Assembly (NCBI GenBank): GCA_020627525.1
Contig: JAHDGP010000079.1
Coordinates: forward strand, 7,380 to 13,245
Direction: 5' to 3'
DNA from: Bacteroidota bacterium
GTDB taxonomy: Bacteria; Bacteroidota; Bacteroidia; Chitinophagales; UBA2359
DNA length: 5,866 bases
Shown: positions 1-5,806 of the stretch, piece after piece
Layout: every line of letters starts with the position of its first letter
Numbering within the stretch: the first letter of the stretch is position 1
Made by a program: the position numbers and the translations under genes
Notes under the pieces: generated by a model
Database searches by the model: none
The model's input: the letters and a program-made list of their open reading frames with translations, nothing else
Told to the model about the DNA's origin: nothing

Positions 1-212
1 AGTAAGGATCTGAAAAATAATTGTTGGAATTATTGGAAAAACAAAATTTTATTTGTACTAGGAGCCTTCTTCCTATAGAAAGGTTGCGAGATGGTCTGCG
101 AGTATGTCTTCATCATTATACCCCTCATAAAACAAAAATTTCAAACTGAATTTTTATTTGGATATATACCTATGATTACCTATACTTGCGAGTATATTAA
201 TAGAATACTACT
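1..212. other. Upstream non-coding region of the aromatic biosynthesis gene
   Basis: No recognisable gene lies here. Reading from base 1, the first frame is open to a TAG at 76-78 and would encode a short peptide ending in a hydrophobic run (ILFVLGAFFL). It could be the tail of an upstream gene, but it matches no family I recognise. A second short frame, 91-228, begins with ATG, is rich in Phe and Tyr, and runs 16 bases into the DAHP synthase gene; it is discussed as a possible leader peptide. The hexamer TGCGAG occurs three times (85-90, 97-102, 187-192). A weak all-A/T stem (134-140 with 149-155) is also present. None of these is strong enough to be called a gene or terminator. Confidence 0.5.
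157..188 (+). promoter_or_regulatory. Candidate Bacteroidota-type promoter of the DAHP synthase/chorismate mutase gene
   Basis: TTTG at 157-160 is followed after 20 bases by TATACTTG at 181-188. This matches the Bacteroidota primary-sigma pattern (TTG or TTTG, 17-23 bases, TAnnTTTG) at all but one position of the -7 box. Transcription would start near 194-197, giving a 5' leader of only about 17-20 nt before the ATG at 213. No Shine-Dalgarno sequence precedes that ATG, which is normal in this phylum. A second, weaker candidate lies further upstream: TTG at 24-26 and TTTATTTG at 48-55, with a 21-base spacer. It would give a leader of about 150 nt. The choice between them is by motif only. Confidence 0.4.
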
Positions 213-1298
213 ATGGATTTTAAATTAACACCTGTTACTGAATGGGGATTGAAAAATAAACGACCAATTTTAATTGCGGGACCTTGCAGTGTTGAGACTG
301 AGTCGCAGGTTATGGAAACGGCAATGGGCTTGAAAGATGCCAATATTGATGTACTTCGTGGAGGTATCTGGAAACCGAGAACCAGACCCAACAGTTTTGA
401 AGGAGTAGGTAGTGTTGGACTGAAATGGTTAAAAGACGCTGGGCGAGCATTGAATGTTCCCGTTACGACAGAAGTTGCAAATGCAAAACATGTTTATGAA
501 GCATTGCGAGCACAGATTGACATATTATGGATTGGCGCAAGAACGACGGTTAACCCTTTTGCCGTTCAGGAAATTGCCGATGCTTTGAGAGGAATTGATA
601 TTCCTGTTTTGGTAAAGAATCCAGTTAATCCAGATTTACCTTTATGGATAGGTGCTTTGGAGCGTTTACAGGCTGCTGGTTTAACAAAAATTGGTGCAAT
701 TCATAGAGGCTTCTCAACTTATGGAAATAGTGCTTATCGTAATAATCCCCATTGGGAAATTCCTATTGAATTGAAAAGAAAAATTCCAGAACTTCCAATT
801 ATTGTCGACCCTTCTCATATTACAGGAAAGAGAGAAATGATTCACCCTGTTTCGCAAAAAGCCCTGGATTTAGACTTTAATGGATTGATGATTGAATCTC
901 ATATTATTCCAGACAAAGCTCTAAGTGATGCTAAGCAACAGATTACACCAGATCGTTTGGTGGAAATAAAAAAAGCCTTGTTATTGAGAGATGTTTCTAC
1001 TAGCAATGAAGCTTTTTTGGAAAAACTTGTTGAGATGCGACAAACGATTGACGGTATTGATAAACAATTGATTGAAATATTATCGGAAAGAATGAATGTT
1101 GCCAAACAAATTGGGCAATGTAAAAAAGAAAATAATATAACTATTCTTCAAAAAGATCGTTGGGATCAAATATTTAAAGAAAGAAAAAGCTTGGGAGTAA
1201 ACAAAGGATTGACAGAACGTTTTATGACTGAGTTGTACAATTCTATTCATAAGGAATCTATCAAGCAACAAGAAAATGTGATGAATGACATAGGTTAA
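213..1298 (+). CDS. Bifunctional 3-deoxy-7-phosphoheptulonate (DAHP) synthase / chorismate mutase
   Basis: This 361-residue cytoplasmic enzyme condenses phosphoenolpyruvate with erythrose 4-phosphate to DAHP, the entry to the shikimate pathway, and rearranges chorismate to prephenate for Phe and Tyr. Residues 1 to about 260 form a type I-beta DAHP synthase barrel with GPCSVE (23-28), RGGIWKPRTRP (49-59), IGART (107-111), VKNPVNPD (134-141), HRG (164-166) and DPSHITGKR (199-207). The expected metal ligands are C25, H202, E228 and D239. Residues about 265-355 form an all-helical AroQ chorismate mutase. By alignment to E. coli numbering from memory, R276, R293, K304, R316, S349 and Q353 match R11, R28, K39, R51, S84 and Q88; Q313 replaces D48. 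Length and domain order match the Bacteroidota enzymes studied from Prevotella and Porphyromonas, where the C-terminal mutase domain mediates feedback inhibition by prephenate, so the same control is likely here. The ATG at 213 places GPCS at the usual distance. It appears to be a single-gene unit ended by the hairpin downstream. Confidence 0.97.
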   Translation: MDFKLTPVTEWGLKNKRPILIAGPCSVETESQVMETAMGLKDANIDVLRGGIWKPRTRPNSFEGVGSVGLKWLKDAGRALNVPVTTEVANAKHVYEALRAQIDILWIGARTTVNPFAVQEIADALRGIDIPVLVKNPVNPDLPLWIGALERLQAAGLTKIGAIHRGFSTYGNSAYRNNPHWEIPIELKRKIPELPIIVDPSHITGKREMIHPVSQKALDLDFNGLMIESHIIPDKALSDAKQQITPDRLVEIKKALLLRDVSTSNEAFLEKLVEMRQTIDGIDKQLIEILSERMNVAKQIGQCKKENNITILQKDRWDQIFKERKSLGVNKGLTERFMTELYNSIHKESIKQQENVMNDIG

Positions 1299-1335
1299 AG
1301 TTAGATTGAATTTTAATAAAATTTAAATTACACTA

Positions 1336-1368
1336 TTGATAATAAGTGGTTTAGAAATTATATATTTG
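1336..1368 (+). promoter_or_regulatory. Candidate promoter of the DUF72 gene, nested in the upstream terminator
   Basis: TATATTTG at 1361-1368 is a full match to the Bacteroidota -7 consensus TAnnTTTG. TTG at 1336-1338 lies 22 bases upstream, inside the accepted 17-23 spacing for the -33 box. Transcription would begin near 1374-1377, about 45 nt before the ATG at 1421. The spacer and -7 box lie in the left arm and loop of the terminator hairpin of the preceding gene, so a transcript starting here would lack the hairpin's left arm and could not form the terminator. Confidence 0.45.
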
Positions 1369-1407
1369 CATTTTTGTTTATATAAAATTTTTCTAAACCA
1401 CTTTTTT
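1344..1407 (+). terminator. Intrinsic terminator of the DAHP synthase/chorismate mutase gene
   Basis: A perfect 14-bp inverted repeat, AAGTGGTTTAGAAA (1344-1357) with TTTCTAAACCACTT (1390-1403), is capped by a further 7-bp stem (TTATATA at 1358-1364 with TATATAA at 1379-1385) across a 4-base bulge. The right arm runs directly into a T tract, six Ts at 1402-1407. It starts 45 bases after the stop codon. The other strand has no T tract after the hairpin, so it works in the + direction only. Confidence 0.75.
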
Positions 1408-1420
1408 AATGCTCTGTTGA

Positions 1421-2332
1421 ATGAAATTTGGACGTGTAGATGAAGTAAATGCAATTGATTTTTCATTGCCCTTAAAGAATGAGAAAAACGCAAGGTTGTT
1501 GTATCAGCTTGGAAAAGAAAATACGGATATGAAAATATTTGTGGGATGTCCGGCTTGGGGAAACAAGGAGTGGAAAGATAAAATCTATCCTACAAAAGCG
1601 AGAGCGAATCAATTTTTAGAGTATTATGCAAAGCAATTTAATTGTGTTGAATTGAATAGTTCTCATTACAGTATTCAGTCAAAAGAGACTGTGCACAAAT
1701 GGTGTGCTATGGTTGGAGATGATTTTAGATTTTGCCCCAAATTTCATCAAGCAATTACACACGATAATAAATTGGTTGGTTGTGAAACTTGGTTAGAGCG
1801 TTTTTATGAAATGGCTACAGCTTTTGGCAAAAATTTGGGTACTTGCTTTTTGCAGCTTTCACCTACATTTGCTGCCAATGAAGTAAATGCACTTATAAAC
1901 GTTTTGAAAAATAAGCCTACCAATATTGAAATTGCTGTAGAATTTCGAAACGGAACTTGGTTTGCTGATAAACTTATTTTGGAAGAAACTATGAGTATGC
2001 TTTCAGAACACAAAGCTGTTGGGCTTATAACTGATACTGCCGGAAGACGAGATGTTTTACACATGCGTTTATCTGGACCTAAAACGTTTGTCCGTTTTGT
2101 TGGAAACAACTTACATCCATCAGATTTTTCAAGAATTGACCAATGGGTTAGCAGAATAAAATATTGGCGTGATGGAGGCTTGCAGGAGCTATATTTTATG
2201 ATACATGAACCAGATGAGTATTATTGTCCAGAATTGGCGCAGTACTTTATAAATAAGCTAAATTCAACTTTAAATATTGACCATCCATCTATTGAAATTG
2301 TTCGAAAGCCTGTTCAGGGCTCTTTGTTTTAG
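1421..2332 (+). CDS. DUF72 domain-containing protein (YecE-like)
   Basis: This 303-residue soluble protein of the DUF72/YecE family is predicted to form a TIM barrel; no biochemical function is established for the family. Family hallmarks are visible: the first barrel strand with IFVGCPAWGNKEWKDKIYP (39-57), the following FLEYYAKQFNCVELNSSHY (65-83), FRFCPKFHQAITHD (102-115), the strand FLQLSP (143-148), AVEFRNGTW (172-180), GLITDTAGR (201-209), VRFVGNN (224-230) and the late EPDEYYCPELA (263-273). Conserved acidic and aromatic residues near the strand ends look like a ligand pocket, but I cannot name a ligand. The start at 1421 is preferred over the internal Met37 because the MKFG...IDFSLP opening is typical of Bacteroidota members. 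It has no signal peptide or membrane segment. It appears monocistronic, with its own candidate promoter, and converges on the oxidoreductase gene. Confidence 0.95.
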   Translation: MKFGRVDEVNAIDFSLPLKNEKNARLLYQLGKENTDMKIFVGCPAWGNKEWKDKIYPTKARANQFLEYYAKQFNCVELNSSHYSIQSKETVHKWCAMVGDDFRFCPKFHQAITHDNKLVGCETWLERFYEMATAFGKNLGTCFLQLSPTFAANEVNALINVLKNKPTNIEIAVEFRNGTWFADKLILEETMSMLSEHKAVGLITDTAGRRDVLHMRLSGPKTFVRFVGNNLHPSDFSRIDQWVSRIKYWRDGGLQELYFMIHEPDEYYCPELAQYFINKLNSTLNIDHPSIEIVRKPVQGSLF

Positions 2333-2554
2333 AGGATAAAACCTATTTCAAAACTTTAGGAAACACCTATAAATAACGACTTATCTGCACACAATTAAAA
2401 TTGTCATATATTATTATTATTTGGGATTGTAAGAAAATTGGCAAAACTTACTTTTTCTACTGATTTATTCAGTGTAAATTTAGGTATAAATCAGAATGGG
2501 TGATTTAAGTTTAGCGGTATTCCTTTTCTGCTATTGTGATTATTTACTTACTTT
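2333..2554. other. Convergent intergenic spacer, first part
   Basis: I see no gene here. Two inverted repeats are present: ACAATT-AA-AATTGT (2391-2404), and a 9-bp pair CTGATTTAT (2460-2468) with ATAAATCAG (2486-2494) around a 17-base loop. Neither is followed by a T tract on either strand, so I do not call them terminators. The rest is AT-rich with no convincing TAnnTTTG promoter. Confidence 0.5.
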
Positions 2555-2590
2555 CAAATAGTTGGACCAATTGGTTCAACTATTTGTTTT
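2555..2590 (+). terminator. Long palindrome with T-rich tail, probable terminator of the DUF72 gene
   Basis: Positions 2555-2586 are a 32-base palindrome with no spacer. All 16 position pairs can pair in RNA: CAAATAGTTG pairs with CAACTATTTG, there is one G-U wobble (2565 with 2576), and the centre is ACCAATTGGT. The 3' side continues into TTTGTTTT (2583-2590), suiting rho-independent termination of + strand transcripts. It lies about 220 bases after the DUF72 stop, which is distant for its terminator. On the - strand the hairpin is not followed by Ts. The dyad could alternatively be a protein-binding site. Confidence 0.5.
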
Positions 2591-2662
2591 CATTTCGGCT
2601 TTGCTCAATGACCTCATTTCGGCTTTGCTCAATGACCTCATTTCGACTTTGCTCAATGAAAA
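2591..2662. repeat. Three tandem copies of a 24-bp repeat
   Basis: Copies lie at 2591-2614, 2615-2638 and 2639-2662. The first two are identical; the third has G to A at 2646 and diverges over its last 3 bases. The core is CATTTCGGCTTTGCTCAATG followed by ACCT. The unit resembles dispersed TTCGAC...GCTCA...TGACC intergenic repeats that I recall from Bacteroidota and other phyla (from memory, not searched). Because 24 is a multiple of 3, the array stays open in all frames lacking a stop in the unit, which creates a spurious repetitive reading frame here. Confidence 0.9.
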
Positions 2663-2692
2663 AGCGTTCGGTCGCTGAGGTTCTCGAAGCGA
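2639..2692. repeat. Hairpin formed by the third repeat copy and an inverted related unit
   Basis: An inverted, diverged unit (2669-2692) follows the direct copies. TTCGA (2642-2646) pairs with TCGAA (2684-2688), and CTCA (2652-2655) pairs with TGAG (2676-2679), with an internal loop between. Read on the - strand, AGCG-ACCGAA-CGCT (2676 down to 2663) is followed by a run of Ts through 2659. This could act as a weak terminator for the oxidoreductase gene, whose stop codon lies just 3 bases beyond the unit. The stem is only 4 bp, so the terminator reading is tentative; the repeat relationship is clearer. Confidence 0.5.
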
Positions 2693-2695
2693 CAT

Positions 2696-5002
2696 TCAGA
2701 CACTCGCAGCAACTACTTTAACCCTTACAAACTTAGAACAGGGCGTCATACTACCTTTTGCAAAAGAATCAATTGGCACCAATGGATTGGCTTCAGGAAA
2801 ATATGTGGCAATATTTCTCCTTGGAATCGGATAAGGAACGATGACAAAGGTTTTGGCAAACCGTTTAACCCCATTAAACTCACTTGTAAGATCAACGACA
2901 GAATGTGCTTTTAGTCCTAATTCTTTAATGTCTTCTTTGTTCATCATTACGACACGTCTTTCATTTTTTATGCCTCTGTAACGATCATCCATTCCATAAA
3001 TGGTTGTATTGAACTGATCGTGGCTGCGAACGGTCATCATTACAAACTCCTCATCTGCTAATTCATTTTTAGGAATTGTATTTACTGAAAAATTCGCTTT
3101 TCCATTTTTAGTATTAAATTTTCGCTCCCTCGCTCCATTGGGCAAATAAAAACCACCTGGTTTTCTGACCCGTTCATTGTAATTGTCAAATCCTGGAATT
3201 ACCTGTTCTATGGCATCACGAATTAGATCATAATTAGCTGCTAATTTTTGCCAGTCAATTGGCGAAGTGGGGAGGGTAGCAGAGGCTAAGTCTGCTATAA
3301 TCTTTACTTCACTTTTTAATTTTTTTGATGGTGGATTTAAAATGCCTTTAGAGGACTGTACAACTCCCATAGAGTTTTCACAACTGACAAATTGTTCTCC
3401 AGAATCTTGAAAGTCTTTGTCTGTTCTACCCAAACAAGGTAAGATCAAAGCTTTTTTTCCTGTTATCAAATGTGAACGATTCAGTTTGGTAGAAACTTGA
3501 ACAGTCAAGTTGCAATTTTGAATGGCTTTTGCTGTAAATGCCGTATCAGGCGTCGCACCTATAAAGTTGCCACCCATTGCAAAAAATATTTTGCCTTTGT
3601 CTTTATGCATTGCGTTTATTGCAGGTACGGTTGCCAAGCCGTGTTCTCTTGGAGCTTTTATTTTATGTACTTTTTCTAAATTATCTAAAAATGCTTTTTT
3701 TGGTGCTTCCCAAATTCCCATTGTTCGATCTCCTTGAACATTACTATGTCCTCTTACAGGACAAGTGCCTGCCCCTGGCTTTCCAACAGCTCCTTTTAGT
3801 AAAAGTAAGTTTACAATTTCTTTTATGTTTTCTACTCCATTTTCATGTTGTGTGATTCCCATTGCCCAACAGATGATTATTTTTTTTGAATCAGTAATCA
3901 TTTCCGTTGCTTGGATAATATCTTCTTTAGGAATGCCACTTTCCTTTACACATTCTTCAAAAGAATATTTTTTTAGATCATTAATAAATGTTTGGTATCC
4001 TTCTGTAAACGTCTTTATAAAATTATGATCAAATATTTTTCCTGGATTTGTTTCTTCTTTGTCAAGTAATAAACGCATAACAGCTTTTAGAAATGCGACA
4101 TCGCCATTTACTTTTACTGGTAAAAATAAATCTGTCAATGAAACACCATTCGTTAACATTTTTAATGGGGATTGCGGATTGGTGTAATTCATCAAGCCAG
4201 CTTCGGGTAATGGATTTACCGTTATTATTTTTCCACCATTGCCTTTGCATTTTTCCAATGCTGACAACATTCTAGGATGGTTCGTTCCTGGGTTTTGTCC
4301 CATTACAATGATGAGTTCCGCTTTGTGCAAATCTTCTAAAGTGACAGAGCCTTTTCCTATTCCTAAAGTTTGCGATAGAGCTACTCCGCTAGACTCGTGG
4401 CACATATTAGAACAGTCTGGTAAATTGTTCGTGCCGAAGGCACGGACAAATAATTGATACAAGTATGCGGCTTCATTTGACGTTCTGCCTGATGTATAAA
4501 ATATTGCATCGTCTGGTGAATTCAATCCGTTTAATTCATTGGCAATCAATTTGAAAGCCTCCTCCCATTCAATAGATTCATAATGATCACTGTTTTCGCG
4601 CAAAACCATTGGTTCTGTTAATCGCCCCAATTTTCCTAATTCAAAATCAGACTTGTTTGAGAGTGATTGAATTGAATTTTGCTTGAAAAAATCAACACTT
4701 AATGATTTTTTGGTGGCTTCTTCAGCGATTGCTTTTATTCCATTCTCACAATACTCACCAAGACTTGAGCGATCATCATCAGGATCAGGCCAAGCGCAGC
4801 CAGGACAGTCGAAGCCGTCTTTTTGATTCATTTTCAAACTGAGATTCAATGCATCTTTTGGATTCATGTATTGCCTCATTTGTTTGACTGATGATAAAAT
4901 GGCTGGCATTCCTACACTATTTTTAGGAGGTTTGCTCAACTTCATTTTACTTAATTCTTCTGGAGAAAATATTTTTATATTTTTACTTTTTGATTCTTTC
5001 AT
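2696..5002 (-). CDS. FdhF/YdeP-family molybdopterin oxidoreductase
   Basis: This 768-residue oxidoreductase binds bis-molybdopterin guanine dinucleotide. It belongs to the formate dehydrogenase alpha-like family that includes E. coli YdeP (759 residues); the physiological substrate and electron partner are unknown. The N-terminal region has CPGCAWPDPD (66-75) and C85, a three-Cys version of the usual four-Cys 4Fe-4S site. FYTSGRTSNEAAY (168-180) and DCSNMCHESS (196-205) follow; C201 aligns with the selenocysteine of E. coli FdhF, so it is the likely Mo ligand, with H202 next to it. MGQNPGTNHPRM (234-245) and INAMHKDKGKIFFAMGGNF (462-480) are cofactor-fold motifs, and CPVRGHSNVQGDRTMG (414-429) contributes R417. 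The C-terminal MopB domain covers about 652-764, with RSHDQFNTTIYG (659-670). There is no Tat or Sec signal, so it is probably cytoplasmic. The ATG at 5002 overlaps the end of fdhD, implying translational coupling. No beta or gamma subunit gene is adjacent. Confidence 0.95.
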   Translation of the reverse strand: MKESKSKNIKIFSPEELSKMKLSKPPKNSVGMPAILSSVKQMRQYMNPKDALNLSLKMNQKDGFDCPGCAWPDPDDDRSSLGEYCENGIKAIAEEATKKSLSVDFFKQNSIQSLSNKSDFELGKLGRLTEPMVLRENSDHYESIEWEEAFKLIANELNGLNSPDDAIFYTSGRTSNEAAYLYQLFVRAFGTNNLPDCSNMCHESSGVALSQTLGIGKGSVTLEDLHKAELIIVMGQNPGTNHPRMLSALEKCKGNGGKIITVNPLPEAGLMNYTNPQSPLKMLTNGVSLTDLFLPVKVNGDVAFLKAVMRLLLDKEETNPGKIFDHNFIKTFTEGYQTFINDLKKYSFEECVKESGIPKEDIIQATEMITDSKKIIICWAMGITQHENGVENIKEIVNLLLLKGAVGKPGAGTCPVRGHSNVQGDRTMGIWEAPKKAFLDNLEKVHKIKAPREHGLATVPAINAMHKDKGKIFFAMGGNFIGATPDTAFTAKAIQNCNLTVQVSTKLNRSHLITGKKALILPCLGRTDKDFQDSGEQFVSCENSMGVVQSSKGILNPPSKKLKSEVKIIADLASATLPTSPIDWQKLAANYDLIRDAIEQVIPGFDNYNERVRKPGGFYLPNGARERKFNTKNGKANFSVNTIPKNELADEEFVMMTVRSHDQFNTTIYGMDDRYRGIKNERRVVMMNKEDIKELGLKAHSVVDLTSEFNGVKRFAKTFVIVPYPIPRRNIATYFPEANPLVPIDSFAKGSMTPCSKFVRVKVVAASV

Positions 5003-5795
5003 GACCGCAATAAATATTGAAACTGTTTTCTTTTAAAAATCCAATTAATGTATGCTGGTTTTCTTCTGCTAATTCAATTGCTAAACTTGATGGTGCCCCA
5101 ACTGCTGCTATTATGGATATTCCTGCCATCGAAGCTTTTTGAATTAGCTCAAAACTTGCTCTTCCACTAAGTAACAAAATTTTATCATTCAAAGGTAAAA
5201 GATTTTTCATAAAGGCATTGCCAACTATTTTATCCAATGCATTATGTCTTCCAACATCTTCCCTTAAAAATTCCAAATCTCCTTTTAGATTGAAAATTGC
5301 TGCTGCATGGATTCCACCTGTTTTTGTAAATAATGATTGTTGCTCTTTTAAGGATTTGTGGAGGTTGAATAGAATGCTTTTTTCTATTTCTGGCTTTCCT
5401 TGCTCCAATTTGTAGCTAGATTGGACTTTTATTGCATCAATTGAGGCTTTGCCACAAACACCGCAACTTGAAGTGGTATAAAAGTTTCTTTCCGTTTTTT
5501 GTATGGATACTTTGGTGTTTGCCGCCAAACAAACGGTGGTAACATTTGGGCTACTTTCTACTATATCTGTGATTTGATTTTTGGTGGATATGACTCCTTC
5601 TGTAACCAAAAAGCCAATAGCCAATTCTTTATCGTTCGTTGGTGTACGCATCGTTATGGATATTGCTTTATCCATTGATTGATCATGACTTTGTATTCGT
5701 ATTTCTAGTGGGTCTTCTACCGCAACGATGTCTTCGGTAGAGTTTAGTTTCCCGTTTTTTTCTCGGGTTATTTTTATGGTTTTGGTGTTTTTCAT
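4983..5795 (-). CDS. fdhD: Formate dehydrogenase accessory sulfurtransferase FdhD
   Basis: This 270-residue cytoplasmic protein is close to the E. coli length of about 277. FdhD takes sulfur from the cysteine desulfurase IscS and passes it to the Mo-bis-MGD cofactor before or during insertion into formate dehydrogenase-type enzymes. Visible family motifs are VEDPLEIRI (26-34), ELAIGFLVTEGVI (57-69), the sulfur-relay CGVC (C111 and C114) in SSCGVCGKASID, TGGIHAAA (159-166), REDVGRHNALDKIVG (178-192), LLSGRASFELIQKA (208-221), GAPSSLAIELA (233-243) and the C-terminal FNIYCG (259-264). It is the first gene of a two-gene operon and overlaps the oxidoreductase gene by 20 bases, which points to that enzyme as its client. 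The ATG at 5795 leaves a normal short N-terminus. No clear TAnnTTTG promoter is visible in the 71 bases upstream; that stretch holds two palindromic repeats, so the promoter may lie beyond the window. Confidence 0.96.
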   Translation of the reverse strand: MKNTKTIKITREKNGKLNSTEDIVAVEDPLEIRIQSHDQSMDKAISITMRTPTNDKELAIGFLVTEGVISTKNQITDIVESSPNVTTVCLAANTKVSIQKTERNFYTTSSCGVCGKASIDAIKVQSSYKLEQGKPEIEKSILFNLHKSLKEQQSLFTKTGGIHAAAIFNLKGDLEFLREDVGRHNALDKIVGNAFMKNLLPLNDKILLLSGRASFELIQKASMAGISIIAAVGAPSSLAIELAEENQHTLIGFLKENSFNIYCGHERIKK

Positions 5796-5806
5796 GTTTT
5801 GGTTTT

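Noticed and set aside
1..78. Possible 3' end of an upstream + strand gene in frame 1
   Set aside because: Only 25 codons are visible and they match no family I recognise; an open stretch this short in AT-rich DNA is not evidence of a gene.
1804..2109. 101-codon frame on the - strand inside the DUF72 gene
   Set aside because: It lies wholly within a clear gene on the other strand, is low in recognisable motifs, and has no promoter; it is a shadow frame.
2460..2494. 9-bp inverted repeat as a terminator
   Set aside because: There is no T tract after the stem on either strand, and the stem is AT-rich with a 17-base loop.
2591..2662. CRISPR-like array
   Set aside because: The repeats are directly adjacent with no unique spacers, and no cas genes are nearby.
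2536..2721. Open frame of 61 codons across the tandem repeats (repeating SFRLCSMT)
   Set aside because: The protein is just the translation of a 24-bp intergenic repeat plus the end of the oxidoreductase gene read backwards; there is no family resemblance and no promoter.
3497..4457. Several + strand frames of 60-92 codons opposite the oxidoreductase gene
   Set aside because: All are antisense to well-conserved coding sequence and show no family motifs.
2696..5002. Calling the large oxidoreductase a true formate dehydrogenase (fdhF)
   Set aside because: Motifs fit the YdeP branch, and several formate dehydrogenase site residues and partner subunits are absent, so the symbol would overstate the function.
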